Positions 42,359 to 50,363 of a stretch of DNA of 64,000 nucleotides are shown piece by piece. The position numbers and the translations under genes are program-made. Numbering within the stretch: position 1 is the first letter of the stretch; every line of letters starts with the position of its first letter. Source of the stretch: Lachnospiraceae bacterium (lineage in GTDB: Bacteria; Bacillota; Clostridia; Lachnospirales; Lachnospiraceae); the NCBI GenBank assembly GCA_024693845.1, contig JAILKJ010000063.1, positions 21,407-85,406 on the forward strand, in the 5' to 3' direction. Below the pieces are notes generated by a model. The model saw only the letters and a program-made list of their open reading frames with translations, searched no databases and had not been told where the DNA came from.

Positions 42359-42880
42359 ATGGCACAAAATCCCATCGTTATCATCACCATGGAAAACGGC
42401 GGCGTGATCAAGGCTGAGCTCTATCCCGAGATCGCACCGAACAGCGTTACCAACTTCATCAGCCTGATCCAAAAAGGCTTCTATGACGGACTCATTTTTC
42501 ACAGAGTCATCCGCGGTTTCATGATCCAGGGCGGCTGCCCCGACGGCAACGGAACCGGCGGTCCGGGCTACTCCATTCCCGGTGAGTTTTCCCAAAACGG
42601 CTTTGCCAACGATCTGAAGCATACCGAGGGTGTTCTTTCCATGGCAAGGGCCCAGCATCCCGATTCCGCGGGAAGCCAGTTCTTCATCATGCACAAGACC
42701 TCACCCCATCTGGACGGCTCCTACGCCGCCTTCGGTAAGGTGATCGAGGGTATGGAGGTTGTAAATGAGATCGCGGAGACCGCTACGGATTACATGGATC
42801 GTCCGATGCAGGATCAGAAGATCGCATCCATGACGGTTGATACCTTCGGAGAGGACTACGGGGAGCCTGAAAAAGCCTGA
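42359..42880 (+). CDS. Cyclophilin-type peptidyl-prolyl isomerase
   Basis: This 173-aa cytoplasmic cyclophilin accelerates proline cis/trans isomerisation in protein folding. Signatures include FHRVIRGFMIQGGCPDGNGTGG, LSMARAQHPDSAGSQFFI and LDGSYAAFGKVIEGM. The catalytic Arg is in FHRVI. No signal peptide is present. GGAGG lies 8 nt before the ATG. It is divergent from ppdK and is followed by a 332-bp gene-free stretch. Confidence 0.95.
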   Translation: MAQNPIVIITMENGGVIKAELYPEIAPNSVTNFISLIQKGFYDGLIFHRVIRGFMIQGGCPDGNGTGGPGYSIPGEFSQNGFANDLKHTEGVLSMARAQHPDSAGSQFFIMHKTSPHLDGSYAAFGKVIEGMEVVNEIAETATDYMDRPMQDQKIASMTVDTFGEDYGEPEKA

Positions 42881-43005
42881 CGTTCACATCTCGTTAACAA
42901 TTTATTTAACAATTCTTAATTAACATAACATTATTTGTACAAGAAGAAATCCTATACTTTGTATAACGAGATGATAAAAACGTTTAATTGAACTTTTTCA
43001 TAAAT

Positions 43006-43031
43006 GCCGGGTGAATGCTTATTCACCCGGC
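43006..43031. terminator. Hairpin, probable end of cyclophilin transcript
   Basis: It has an 11-bp perfect stem and a 4-nt loop. The T run after it is weak on both strands, so it may be a terminator or a stabilising hairpin. Confidence 0.5.
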
Positions 43032-43086
43032 TTCCTCCCAAAAATAAGAGCTTTAAAGATTAAGAGCTTTCATTATCTCCTTTCAG

Positions 43087-43115
43087 TCGAGCAGGGCAAT
43101 AACACCCCTGCTCGA
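43087..43115. repeat. Inverted repeat, TCGAGCAGGG/CCCTGCTCGA
   Basis: It has a 10-bp perfect stem and a 9-nt loop between the cyclophilin and fba genes. It has no strong T run. Confidence 0.5.
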
Positions 43116-43150
43116 TTGTCGTTTCAGCCCCAATGTAACGCAGACATGCA

Positions 43151-43182
43151 CAAAAAAGGCGACCGCAAATCTGCGGTCGCCT
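43151..43182 (-). terminator. fba terminator
   Basis: AGGCGACCGCA and TGCGGTCGCCT arms have a 4-nt loop and are followed on the minus strand by TTTTTTG. Confidence 0.9.
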
Positions 43183-43212
43183 CTGCTTACTTTATTCAGT
43201 CTCAAATGATCT

Positions 43213-44181
43213 TCAGGCCTTGCCGTCGGAACCGAGTACGTTCTTGATCTTATGAGATACCATGTCCTTAACTGCCTGACGAGCGGGCTTAAGGTATTGG
43301 CGGGGATCGAAATGATCGGGATGCTCTGCAAAGTACTTGCGGATGTTACCGGTCATTGCAAGACGGATATCGGAGTCGATGTTGATCTTGCAGACAGCAA
43401 GCTCAGCTGCCTTACGAAGCTGCTCCTCGGGAATACCTACTGCATCCGGCATGTTACCGCCATAGGTGTTAACCATCTTTACGAACTCCTGGGGAACGGA
43501 AGAAGAACCGTGAAGAACGATGGGGAATCCGGGCAGTCTCTTGATGCACTCTTCAAGTACGTCGAAACGAAGCGGCGGGGGAACCAGGATGCCGTCTGCG
43601 TTTCTGGTGCACTGCTCAGCAGTGAACTTGTAAGCGCCGTGAGAAGTACCGATGGCGATGGCAAGGGAATCACATCCGGTCTTGTCTACAAACTCCTCAA
43701 CCTCTTCGGGCTTGGTGTAAGCTTCCTTACCAGCCTCTACAACTACCTCATCCTCGATACCTGCAAGAGTACCAAGCTCAGCCTCTACTACTACGCCGTG
43801 AGCGTGAGCATACTCAACAACCTGCTTGGTCAGAGCGATGTTGTCCTCGAAGCTCTTGGAGGAAGCGTCGATCATAACGGAAGTGAAACCGCCATCGATG
43901 CAGTCCTTGCAAAGCTCGAAAGTATCACCATGATCCAGGTGAAGTGCGATGGGAATGTCGGGATGCTCAATTACAGCAGCCTCAACCAGCTTGGTCAGAT
44001 AGGTGTGATTAGCATATGCTCTCGCACCCTTGGAAACCTGAAGGATCACAGGACTCTTAAGCTCATCAGCTGCCTCCGTGATACCCTGAACGATCTCCAT
44101 GTTGTTCACGTTGAACGCACCAATGGCATAACCGCCATTGTAGGCTTTTTTGAACATTTCAGTTGTTGTAACAAGTGCCAT
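43213..44181 (-). CDS. fba: Class II fructose-bisphosphate aldolase
   Basis: This is a 322-aa zinc-dependent glycolytic aldolase. Signatures are YAIGAFNVNNMEIVQGI, the zinc-site HLDHGDTFE, EAELGTLAGIEDEV, AIGTSHGAYKF and LHGSSSVPQEFV, followed by KINIDSDIRLA. Length and motifs are normal. AAAGGAAGG lies upstream of the ATG, with two TATAAT-like hexamers in the AT-rich leader (44196-44245). A strong terminator follows. Confidence 0.96.
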   Translation of the reverse strand: MALVTTTEMFKKAYNGGYAIGAFNVNNMEIVQGITEAADELKSPVILQVSKGARAYANHTYLTKLVEAAVIEHPDIPIALHLDHGDTFELCKDCIDGGFTSVMIDASSKSFEDNIALTKQVVEYAHAHGVVVEAELGTLAGIEDEVVVEAGKEAYTKPEEVEEFVDKTGCDSLAIAIGTSHGAYKFTAEQCTRNADGILVPPPLRFDVLEECIKRLPGFPIVLHGSSSVPQEFVKMVNTYGGNMPDAVGIPEEQLRKAAELAVCKINIDSDIRLAMTGNIRKYFAEHPDHFDPRQYLKPARQAVKDMVSHKIKNVLGSDGKA

Positions 44182-44274
44182 TATTTATACCTTCCTTTCT
44201 TTAATTATATCACAAACCACAGTGACGATTATACACGATATATCGCCAAAATGAAATATCATTTTTGAATTTGT

Positions 44275-45192
44275 CTATATTTTTCTCTTATTTGCCTGAG
44301 GCGGAACGATAAGGGAAAGGGCCCTCTTTTTGTTATGGAGGGTGACACTTTTATGTTCGCCGCCGAACTCTCCGTCCAGGGTCCAGGCAACACTCTGCTC
44401 GGACTCAAACTGAATATGGGGCGTCTTGAAGCAGTAGATCATATGTGTATTGATCCTGCCGCTGACCAGAGCCACCATGATCTCGTTGAGCTCAACCACG
44501 TTGGAGGGCTTTTTGATCAGAGTCACTTCAAACAGTCCGTCATCCAGCTCCACGTTCTCCCCGGTGATATTCTGGAATCCGCCAACGGAAACGGAATTGG
44601 TCACCATGCCGTAGAGGAACTCATCCTCGATGAGCATGTTGTTGGCGCGGATGGAAAAACGATAAGAAGGGTAGGTTCCGACTCTCTTGGCCCCTTCCAG
44701 GATATAGGCCATATGGCCCAGGACATTCTTCATCTGCTGATCCGTCTCATAGGACACATCGGTAAAAATGCCGAAGGCAGCAATGTAGACAAAGGTATCG
44801 TCATTGAAGGCGCCGATATCCGTCTGAAAAGGAGTTCCCTTCACAGCCGTCTCCGCGGCCTTGATCATATTGCCGGGAATGGAAAGACTCCTGGCAAAAT
44901 CATTCGTGGTACCGGCAGGGATGTATCCCACCGGAATTCTTTTTTTGCGCCGCATCATACCGGTAACAACCTCATCCAGAGTCCCGTCACCGCCGCTGCA
45001 AACCAGAAAGTCGTATTCCCCCGCATCCCGAACCACTTTTTCGATGGCATCCCCCTGCTTCTTCGTGGCATAGACCGTCACGGAATATCCCGTGCTTGAA
45101 AGCTTATCCAGGATATCCACCATGTACTGCCTTATCATGGCCTTTCCGGCATGCGGATTATAGATGAATAGCATTTTTTTCTGATCTTTCAT
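44275..45192 (-). CDS. Diacylglycerol/lipid kinase family protein
   Basis: This 305-aa protein of the DagK/YegS/BmrU fold probably phosphorylates a membrane lipid such as diacylglycerol, recycling it for phospholipid or lipoteichoic acid synthesis. Signatures are FIYNPHAGKA, the nucleotide loop VCSGGDGTLDEVVTG, IPAGTTNDFARSL and the C-terminal WTLDGEFGGEHK. GGGGAGA precedes the ATG. The gene is separated from the Crh-like gene by a terminator, so it is likely its own unit. The lipid substrate cannot be told from sequence. Confidence 0.92.
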   Translation of the reverse strand: MKDQKKMLFIYNPHAGKAMIRQYMVDILDKLSSTGYSVTVYATKKQGDAIEKVVRDAGEYDFLVCSGGDGTLDEVVTGMMRRKKRIPVGYIPAGTTNDFARSLSIPGNMIKAAETAVKGTPFQTDIGAFNDDTFVYIAAFGIFTDVSYETDQQMKNVLGHMAYILEGAKRVGTYPSYRFSIRANNMLIEDEFLYGMVTNSVSVGGFQNITGENVELDDGLFEVTLIKKPSNVVELNEIMVALVSGRINTHMIYCFKTPHIQFESEQSVAWTLDGEFGGEHKSVTLHNKKRALSLIVPPQANKRKI

Positions 45193-45221
45193 ATCCGTCT
45201 CCCCTTTGACAGGACCGGTGG

Positions 45222-45252
45222 AAAAAAGACCGCTCCGTAAAACGGTGCGGCC
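45222..45252 (-). terminator. Terminator after Crh-like gene
   Basis: On the minus strand GGCCGCACCG and CGGAGCGGTC arms have one mismatch and one G-T pair. TTTTTT follows. Confidence 0.8.
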
Positions 45253-45287
45253 CTCAGATTCCTTTTACTCATGCCCTGCCGACAGAT

Positions 45288-45548
45288 TCAGTTCTCTTGA
45301 CCGGTCAGATACATCTCAAGACTTTCAACGGCCTCTTTTTCATCGACACCGTCTGCCTCGATCCGAACTTCCTGGCCCATATCAAGGCCAAGGCTCATCA
45401 TTCCCATGATGCTCTTTGCGTTAACTCTTTTTCCCTCAGAATTCAGATAGATCTTGCTGTCGTGCATACTTGCTTTTTGTACCAAAACGGCAACCGGTCT
45501 TGCTTCAAGGCCTTTCTCGAGTTGGATCGTAACAGTTTTTTCAGTCAT
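45288..45548 (-). CDS. Crh-like HPr-family protein (Glu at position 15, Ser46 kept)
   Basis: This is an 86-aa HPr fold. In HPr the PTS phosphoacceptor is His15 (GLHARPAA); here the site reads GLEARPVA with Glu15, so it should not accept phosphate from Enzyme I. Ser46 is kept (NAKSIMGMM), the residue phosphorylated by HprK, and hprK lies 4 kb away on the same strand. This matches the logic of B. subtilis Crh, which has Gln15 and sits after whiA. It probably acts as a regulatory cofactor for CcpA-type carbon control rather than in sugar transport. It lies 80 bp after whiA. Confidence 0.88.
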   Translation of the reverse strand: MTEKTVTIQLEKGLEARPVAVLVQKASMHDSKIYLNSEGKRVNAKSIMGMMSLGLDMGQEVRIEADGVDEKEAVESLEMYLTGQEN

Positions 45549-45628
45549 AGCTGTCTCCTTAAGATTCTTTCACTGTTTTCGTTTTCCCCAAGATCACCGT
45601 TTTTGCTATTTGCGATAAGACACCCCTA

Positions 45629-46555
45629 TCAGCCTTCCCGCAGTGAATCTGCCAGCTGCGACAATTTCCGAAGTCTGTGATTGACCCCGGATTTGCCCAC
45701 GGGCGGATCCGACATTTTCCCCAATTCCTCTAATGATGCCTCCGGCATTTCCAGACGCAGCAGCGCCATCTGCCGAAGAGATGATGACAAAGTATCCAGG
45801 CCCTGCATCCTGTCGATCAGGCGGATATCCTCCACCTGTCTGGCAGCCGCCGTCACCGTCTTGGTGATGTTCGCCGCCTCGCAGTTCACCTTGCGGTTGA
45901 CCCGTCCGCGCATGTCCTTGTAGATCCTGGTATTCTCAAATTCCAGCAGAGCCTTGGGGGCGCCGATCACCTTCAAAAAATCCGCGATCCCTTCTCCGCC
46001 TTTGAGATACACCACATGGTACTTCTTGCGTTTTACATACTTACCTTCCAGTGAAAATGCACCCATCAGTTCCAGGATCTGATCTGCCGTTTCCCGGGAA
46101 GGTGTTGCCAGTTCCAGATGATAGCCCGATTCGGGACTGCTCATGGAACCCAGACATAGAAAATAACCCCTTAGGCACGCTCTCTTGCAACAGGAGGATT
46201 TGCAAAGCCTCTGATCCACCGTGGTTCTGAACTCACCGGTTGATCCCTTAAGACGGAGCAGCTGCATGGCTGATTCCTGTCCGCCGGTAAAAAGCTGATA
46301 GCTCATCCTGTCCTTTTTAGGCTGAGTCCGTACCGATACACCAATACCTACTTTAAGACTTTTCTGAAATAATGTAAAGTACTTTCTTGCCGCATAAGCA
46401 TTTTCCGTCGATATGACAAAGCCGGGATCCTCCTGATCGTCATATCCGAATTTTCCCAGACAGAGCGACATGGCAGAAAGCTCCGCCAGCTGGCAATGTC
46501 TTGCCGGCGGGATCTGACTGGATAATTCCTCTTTGATCCGGGATGAAAATGACAA
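45629..46555 (-). CDS. whiA: DNA-binding protein WhiA
   Basis: This 308-aa protein is conserved in Gram-positive bacteria. It has an N-terminal LAGLIDADG-like domain and a C-terminal HTH (about 220-305; LDTLSSSLRQMALLRLEMPEASL, VNHRLRKLSQLADSL). It is linked to cell division and chromosome segregation in B. subtilis. The track start is a TTG overlapping the rapZ stop with no RBS. The TTG at 46555 is preferred because it gives the usual N-terminus (M/L-SFSSRIKEEL) and has GAAGG 7 nt upstream. Confidence 0.93.
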   Translation of the reverse strand: MSFSSRIKEELSSQIPPARHCQLAELSAMSLCLGKFGYDDQEDPGFVISTENAYAARKYFTLFQKSLKVGIGVSVRTQPKKDRMSYQLFTGGQESAMQLLRLKGSTGEFRTTVDQRLCKSSCCKRACLRGYFLCLGSMSSPESGYHLELATPSRETADQILELMGAFSLEGKYVKRKKYHVVYLKGGEGIADFLKVIGAPKALLEFENTRIYKDMRGRVNRKVNCEAANITKTVTAAARQVEDIRLIDRMQGLDTLSSSLRQMALLRLEMPEASLEELGKMSDPPVGKSGVNHRLRKLSQLADSLREG

Positions 46556-46572
46556 GGCCTGACCTTCTTTCT

Positions 46573-47433
46573 TCAACGTTTGATATCTCTGTGGGTAAGG
46601 GTCAGACCATAGTCGCCCTTATCCTTGAGTTCGTCATACAGCCTCCGGGAGAGCGTTACCGATCTGTGCTTTCCGCCGGTACAGCCGATGCCGATCACAA
46701 GCCTGTTTTTGCCCTCTTTGACGTAGTTCGGGATCAAAAAGCTGATCATGTCCGTAAGCTTTTTGAGAAAGTCCTCCGCCTCGGAAAAAGAGCAGACATA
46801 ATCATATACCTCTTTGTCCAGACCCGTCTTGGTCTTAAGCTCATCAATGTAAAAGGGGTTAGGCAGAAATCTGACATCAAAGACCAGATCCGCATCAGAG
46901 GGAAGTCCGTTCTTAAATCCGAAGGACACGATGGAGATCATCAGAGAATTATAATCCTCGCTGTTGACAAAGATCCGGTCCAGCTCACTTTTCAGATCTC
47001 TGGTCAGAAGAGAAGATGTGTCAAAAATGTAGTCCGCCTTTTTATGCAGCCCCGCCAGGATCTGTCTTTCCTTGCGGATACTGTCAGCCAGACTGCCGCC
47101 TTCCACCTCGATGGGGTGCTTGCGGCGGGTTTCCTTATAACGCTTGATCAGCGTTTCATCGCTGGCATCCATGAAAAGGATCTCATATTCGATATTGAGA
47201 CGGGCCAGCTCTTCCAGGGCTTTTTGTACATCGCCGAAGGTCTTGTCGGAACGGATATCCAGGCCCACGGCAGCTTTCTGGATCTCGTTGCCGGGAGATG
47301 TCAGAAGGGAGCCGAAGGTAGGCACCAGGGGAAGAGGCAGATTATCCACGCAATAATATCCCGCATCCTCCAGCATTTTCATGGCGGTGGCTTTTCCTCC
47401 ACCGCTCATTCCCGTAACCACTACAAGCCGCAT
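46573..47433 (-). CDS. rapZ: RNase adapter / nucleotide-binding protein RapZ (YvcJ)
   Basis: This 286-aa P-loop protein binds nucleotides and, in other bacteria, controls amino-sugar metabolism or small RNA turnover. The C-terminal domain reads IGIGCTGGKHRSVTLSRRLYDEL, as in the family. The N-terminal P-loop reads GMSGGGKATAM: the residue after the Lys is Ala rather than the usual Ser/Thr (GKS/T). The rest of the family signature (DAGYYCVDNLPLPLV) is intact. It lies between murB and whiA in the classical order. Confidence 0.94.
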   Translation of the reverse strand: MRLVVVTGMSGGGKATAMKMLEDAGYYCVDNLPLPLVPTFGSLLTSPGNEIQKAAVGLDIRSDKTFGDVQKALEELARLNIEYEILFMDASDETLIKRYKETRRKHPIEVEGGSLADSIRKERQILAGLHKKADYIFDTSSLLTRDLKSELDRIFVNSEDYNSLMISIVSFGFKNGLPSDADLVFDVRFLPNPFYIDELKTKTGLDKEVYDYVCSFSEAEDFLKKLTDMISFLIPNYVKEGKNRLVIGIGCTGGKHRSVTLSRRLYDELKDKGDYGLTLTHRDIKR

Positions 47434-47469
47434 ACAGTTCCCCTTTTAATAGCTTATTATTTCAAGTAC

Positions 47470-48387
47470 TCAGAAATCCCCGAGACAGATCACCTCAGGC
47501 TCAAGCCGGACACCCAGTTGTTTCCTGACCCGCTCCTGAACCTCTTCCATCAGTTCCTTCACATCCTCTGCCGAGGCATTTCCGATATTGACGATAAATC
47601 CGCAGTGCTTCTCGGACACCTGGGCGTCTCCCACCCGAAGGCCCCGAAGCCCCGCATCCATGATCAGTTTTCCGGCAAAATGTCCCTCCGGTCGCTTGAA
47701 GGTGCTGCCTGCGCTGGGATACTCCAGGGGCTGTTTTTCCCTGCGCCGCCTGTTATACTCCTCCATCTGATCCCGGATCTTCCGGGGATCGGAGGGAGTA
47801 AGCTTCATGGTGACCCGGGATACCGCAAAGGGTCTGTCCTTAATGATGCTGGTGCGATACCCGAATTCCATGGTGGCGTTATCCAGGTTCATCTCCTCGC
47901 CCATCCGGTCGTACACGGTCACATTCTCCACCACCTGCTTCATCTCGCCGTCGTAGGCACCGGCATTCATGACGATGGCTCCGCCCAGGCTGCCCGGGAT
48001 GCCCGCGGCAAATTCCAGACCGGAAAGGCCGGCTTTGGCAGCTTCCTGTGTCACCAGCGGCAGGGAGGCTCCCGCTCCGGCAATGATACGCTGCCCGTCC
48101 ACTTGGATGTCACACAGCTCATCCGTCATCTGCAGGATCACGCCGTTATATCCACGGTCACCCACCAGAAGGTTGCTTCCTTTTCCCAGAATAAAATATT
48201 CCTGTCCTGTCTGACCCAGATACCGCAGGCAGGCACGCAACGCTTCGGAAGAGGGAACCCTGACAAAGATCCTGGCGGGGCCTCCGATCTTAAACGAAGT
48301 GTGCTTGCTCATCGGTTCTGCAAACAGTATGTTCTCCTTGGTTACCTGACCCTCCAGAAAAGCGGTCAGTGTCCTGTCATCCTTCAA
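47470..48387 (-). CDS. murB: UDP-N-acetylenolpyruvoylglucosamine reductase
   Basis: This 305-aa FAD enzyme reduces the product of MurA to UDP-MurNAc. Signatures are SFKIGGPARIFVRVPS, LGKGSNLLVGDRGYNG, GIPGSLGGAIVMNAGAYDGEM, YPSAGSTFKRPEG and VSEKHCGFIVN. The start is a TTG with AGAGG 8 nt upstream; no ATG in frame fits better. It follows the glucokinase gene by 21 bp and precedes rapZ by 36 bp, so it is part of the same run. Confidence 0.96.
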   Translation of the reverse strand: MKDDRTLTAFLEGQVTKENILFAEPMSKHTSFKIGGPARIFVRVPSSEALRACLRYLGQTGQEYFILGKGSNLLVGDRGYNGVILQMTDELCDIQVDGQRIIAGAGASLPLVTQEAAKAGLSGLEFAAGIPGSLGGAIVMNAGAYDGEMKQVVENVTVYDRMGEEMNLDNATMEFGYRTSIIKDRPFAVSRVTMKLTPSDPRKIRDQMEEYNRRRREKQPLEYPSAGSTFKRPEGHFAGKLIMDAGLRGLRVGDAQVSEKHCGFIVNIGNASAEDVKELMEEVQERVRKQLGVRLEPEVICLGDF

Positions 48388-48408
48388 CTACTTAGCCTCT
48401 TTCCCGAA

Positions 48409-49338
48409 TCATAATACGAGCTTTGCAGCTCCGAAGATCCCGGCATCATTTCCCAATGTCGCCAAAACAAACTTCACATCACGGCTGGCATGGAAAACAG
48501 CCGGCATATAATTTTTCTCGATATAGGGCAGGATCACCTCGCCTGCTTTGGAAACGCCGCCGCCGATGACAAAGGCCTGGGGATTGACCACGCCTGCAAC
48601 CGCTGCAAGGCCCTTGCCCAGATACTCACCGAAGGTTTCCGCTACGGCCAGAGCCGCTTCATCGCCTGCTTTTACCGCATCCCATACATCTTTAGCCGTA
48701 CAGGTCTCTGCGTTCAGGCTGCTCTTGGTTCCCTTTGCCAGCTCTCTTTTTGCCAGACGTACGATACCGGTTGCGGAAGCGTACTGCTCAAGACATCCGT
48801 AGTTACCGCAGCCGCAGGCCTCCGGCTCTCCGTCCTGTACATGGATGTGACCGATCTCACCACCTGCACCGCAGCTTCCCGTGAGCATCTCGCCGTCCAT
48901 GATGATACCGCCGCCGACACCGGTTCCCAGGGTTACCATGACAGTGGAATCAAAGCCCTGGCCGCCGCCCTTCCACATTTCTCCGAGAGCAGCCACATTG
49001 GCATCGTTGCCTGCCTTCACCTTCATGCCGGTAAGCTGGCCCAGCCTGTCGTTTACATTGAATTCATCCCAGTTTAAGTTCACGCATTTATGAACGATAC
49101 CCTTGGCATCCACGGGGCCGGGAACGCCGATACCGATACCTGCCACATCAGAAGCGGCAATGGACTTTTCCTCACATTTGACCTTGACCGCCGAAGCGAT
49201 ATCCGGCAGGATGTTCTCCCCGCCGTTTTCCGTTCTGGTAGGGATCTCCCATTTGTCCACCACTTCGCCGCCGGTGGTAAAAAGACCCATCTTGACGGTG
49301 GTTCCACCTACATCTACACCAAATACATACTCTGCCAT
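48409..49338 (-). CDS. ROK-family glucokinase
   Basis: This 309-aa protein phosphorylates glucose with ATP. It has the ATP motif VFGVDVGGTTVKMGLF and the ROK signature with the zinc-type cysteines (GEPEACGCGNYGCLEQYASA). GIGVPGPVD and TLGTGVGGGIIMDG are further motifs. The track start at 49461 lies inside hprK; the ATG at 49338 has AAGGAGG 5 nt upstream. It is 10 bp after hprK. Placing a glucose kinase next to HprK suits a carbon-control cluster. Confidence 0.93.
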   Translation of the reverse strand: MAEYVFGVDVGGTTVKMGLFTTGGEVVDKWEIPTRTENGGENILPDIASAVKVKCEEKSIAASDVAGIGIGVPGPVDAKGIVHKCVNLNWDEFNVNDRLGQLTGMKVKAGNDANVAALGEMWKGGGQGFDSTVMVTLGTGVGGGIIMDGEMLTGSCGAGGEIGHIHVQDGEPEACGCGNYGCLEQYASATGIVRLAKRELAKGTKSSLNAETCTAKDVWDAVKAGDEAALAVAETFGEYLGKGLAAVAGVVNPQAFVIGGGVSKAGEVILPYIEKNYMPAVFHASRDVKFVLATLGNDAGIFGAAKLVL

Positions 49339-49348
49339 TTTTTCCTCC

Positions 49349-50287
49349 TTATTCGTCATCGTCACGGCCTCTTGCCAGACCTTCCTGAACTCTCTTATAC
49401 AGCTCCTGTGCTGCGTTATAACCCATCTTCTTCTGACGGTGGTTAACCGCTGCCGACTCACAGATCAGCGCCAGGTTACGGCCGGGGCGGATGGGGATGG
49501 TATGGGAAGCCACCTTGTTCCCCAGATAATCCACATACTCTTCCTCCAGACCCAGTCTGTCATATTCCTTGTCCTTACTCCAATCCTCGATGCGGATGAC
49601 AAGGTCGATGTTACTGGTATCCTTAACGGCCTGCACACCGAACAGGGTCTTCACATCCACGATACCGATACCTCGAAGCTCGATAAAGTGCTTCGTTACA
49701 CTGGGTGCCGAACCGATCAGTGTATCATCGCTGACCTTGCGGATCTCCACCACATCGTCCGTTACCAGACGGTGTCCTCTCTTGATCAGCTCAAGAGCTG
49801 CCTCGGATTTACCGATACCGCTCTCACCGGTGATCAGAACGCCCTCACCGAAGACATCCACCAAAACGCCGTGAACGGAAATACAGGGTGCCAGCTTTAC
49901 ATTGAGCCAGCGGATGATCTCCGCGGTAAAAGCAGAGGTTGCCTTCTTGGTCACCATCAACGGGATCTTGTGCTGAACTGCCTTTTCGCGGAACAGCGGA
50001 TCCGGCTGCAGCTCACGACAGAAGATGATCACCGGGATGGGGTTAGACAGAAGCCTCTCAAAAACCTCTTCCTTCCGCTCCTCGGGCAGACCGTTCATGT
50101 AGGTGTATTCCACGAATCCGATGATCTGCACACGGGTTGCCTCGTAGTGCTCGAAATATCCCGCCAGCTGCAGAGCCGGACGGTTGATATCGGGCTGGGT
50201 CACCTTGATGCCCTTGATCTCGATCTCGGGCGTCACGTTTTCGAGTTTGAATTTCTCGACGATGCGGGTCAGACTGATACTTGCCAT
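49349..50287 (-). CDS. hprK: HPr kinase/phosphorylase
   Basis: This 312-aa protein phosphorylates Ser46 of HPr and Crh in response to glycolytic intermediates, and removes the phosphate. It has an N-terminal domain (about 1-130), the P-loop GESGIGKSEAALEL (about 155-168) and the family signature ELRGIGIVDVKTLFG. IPIRPGRNLALICESAAVNHR lies near the C-terminus. It has its own promoter with a perfect TATAAT. Its partner here is the Crh-like protein at 45288-45548. Confidence 0.97.
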   Translation of the reverse strand: MASISLTRIVEKFKLENVTPEIEIKGIKVTQPDINRPALQLAGYFEHYEATRVQIIGFVEYTYMNGLPEERKEEVFERLLSNPIPVIIFCRELQPDPLFREKAVQHKIPLMVTKKATSAFTAEIIRWLNVKLAPCISVHGVLVDVFGEGVLITGESGIGKSEAALELIKRGHRLVTDDVVEIRKVSDDTLIGSAPSVTKHFIELRGIGIVDVKTLFGVQAVKDTSNIDLVIRIEDWSKDKEYDRLGLEEEYVDYLGNKVASHTIPIRPGRNLALICESAAVNHRQKKMGYNAAQELYKRVQEGLARGRDDDE

Positions 50288-50322
50288 ACCTGTTCTCCTT
50301 ATGATTTTATCTGTTAGATATT

Positions 50323-50351
50323 ATTATAACTATCATGATCCCCCTTCGCAA
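50323..50351 (-). promoter_or_regulatory. hprK promoter
   Basis: TTGCGA and TATAAT are separated by 17 bp on the minus strand, 36 bp upstream of the ATG. Confidence 0.75.
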
Positions 50352-50362
50352 GAACGGGGGAT
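50338..50362. repeat. Hairpin between uvrC and hprK
   Basis: ATCCCCC and GGGGGAT arms have an 11-nt loop. The T run (TTTTAATTTTT) is on the plus-strand side only, so it is not a normal uvrC terminator. The hprK -35 lies in the loop. Confidence 0.5.
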
Positions 50363-50363
50363 T

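Larger units (their letters stand above)
42881..43212. other. Gene-free stretch with three strong hairpins
   Basis: The first 120 bp are very AT-rich with several TTAACA copies. Then come three inverted repeats: GCCGGGTGAAT/ATTCACCCGGC (43006-43031), TCGAGCAGGG/CCCTGCTCGA (43087-43115) and the fba terminator (43157-43182). No convincing ORF is present. A small RNA is possible but not shown. Confidence 0.5.

Noticed and set aside
42893-42925. WalR-type repeats made of TTAACA copies
   Set aside because: Spacings are 6 and 8 bp instead of 5, and the stretch is downstream of the cyclophilin gene; AT-rich chance matches are likely.
46543-48414. 623-aa plus-strand ORF over rapZ and murB
   Set aside because: It is a shadow ORF spanning two well-conserved genes on the other strand; composition is not protein-like (His and Gln rich).
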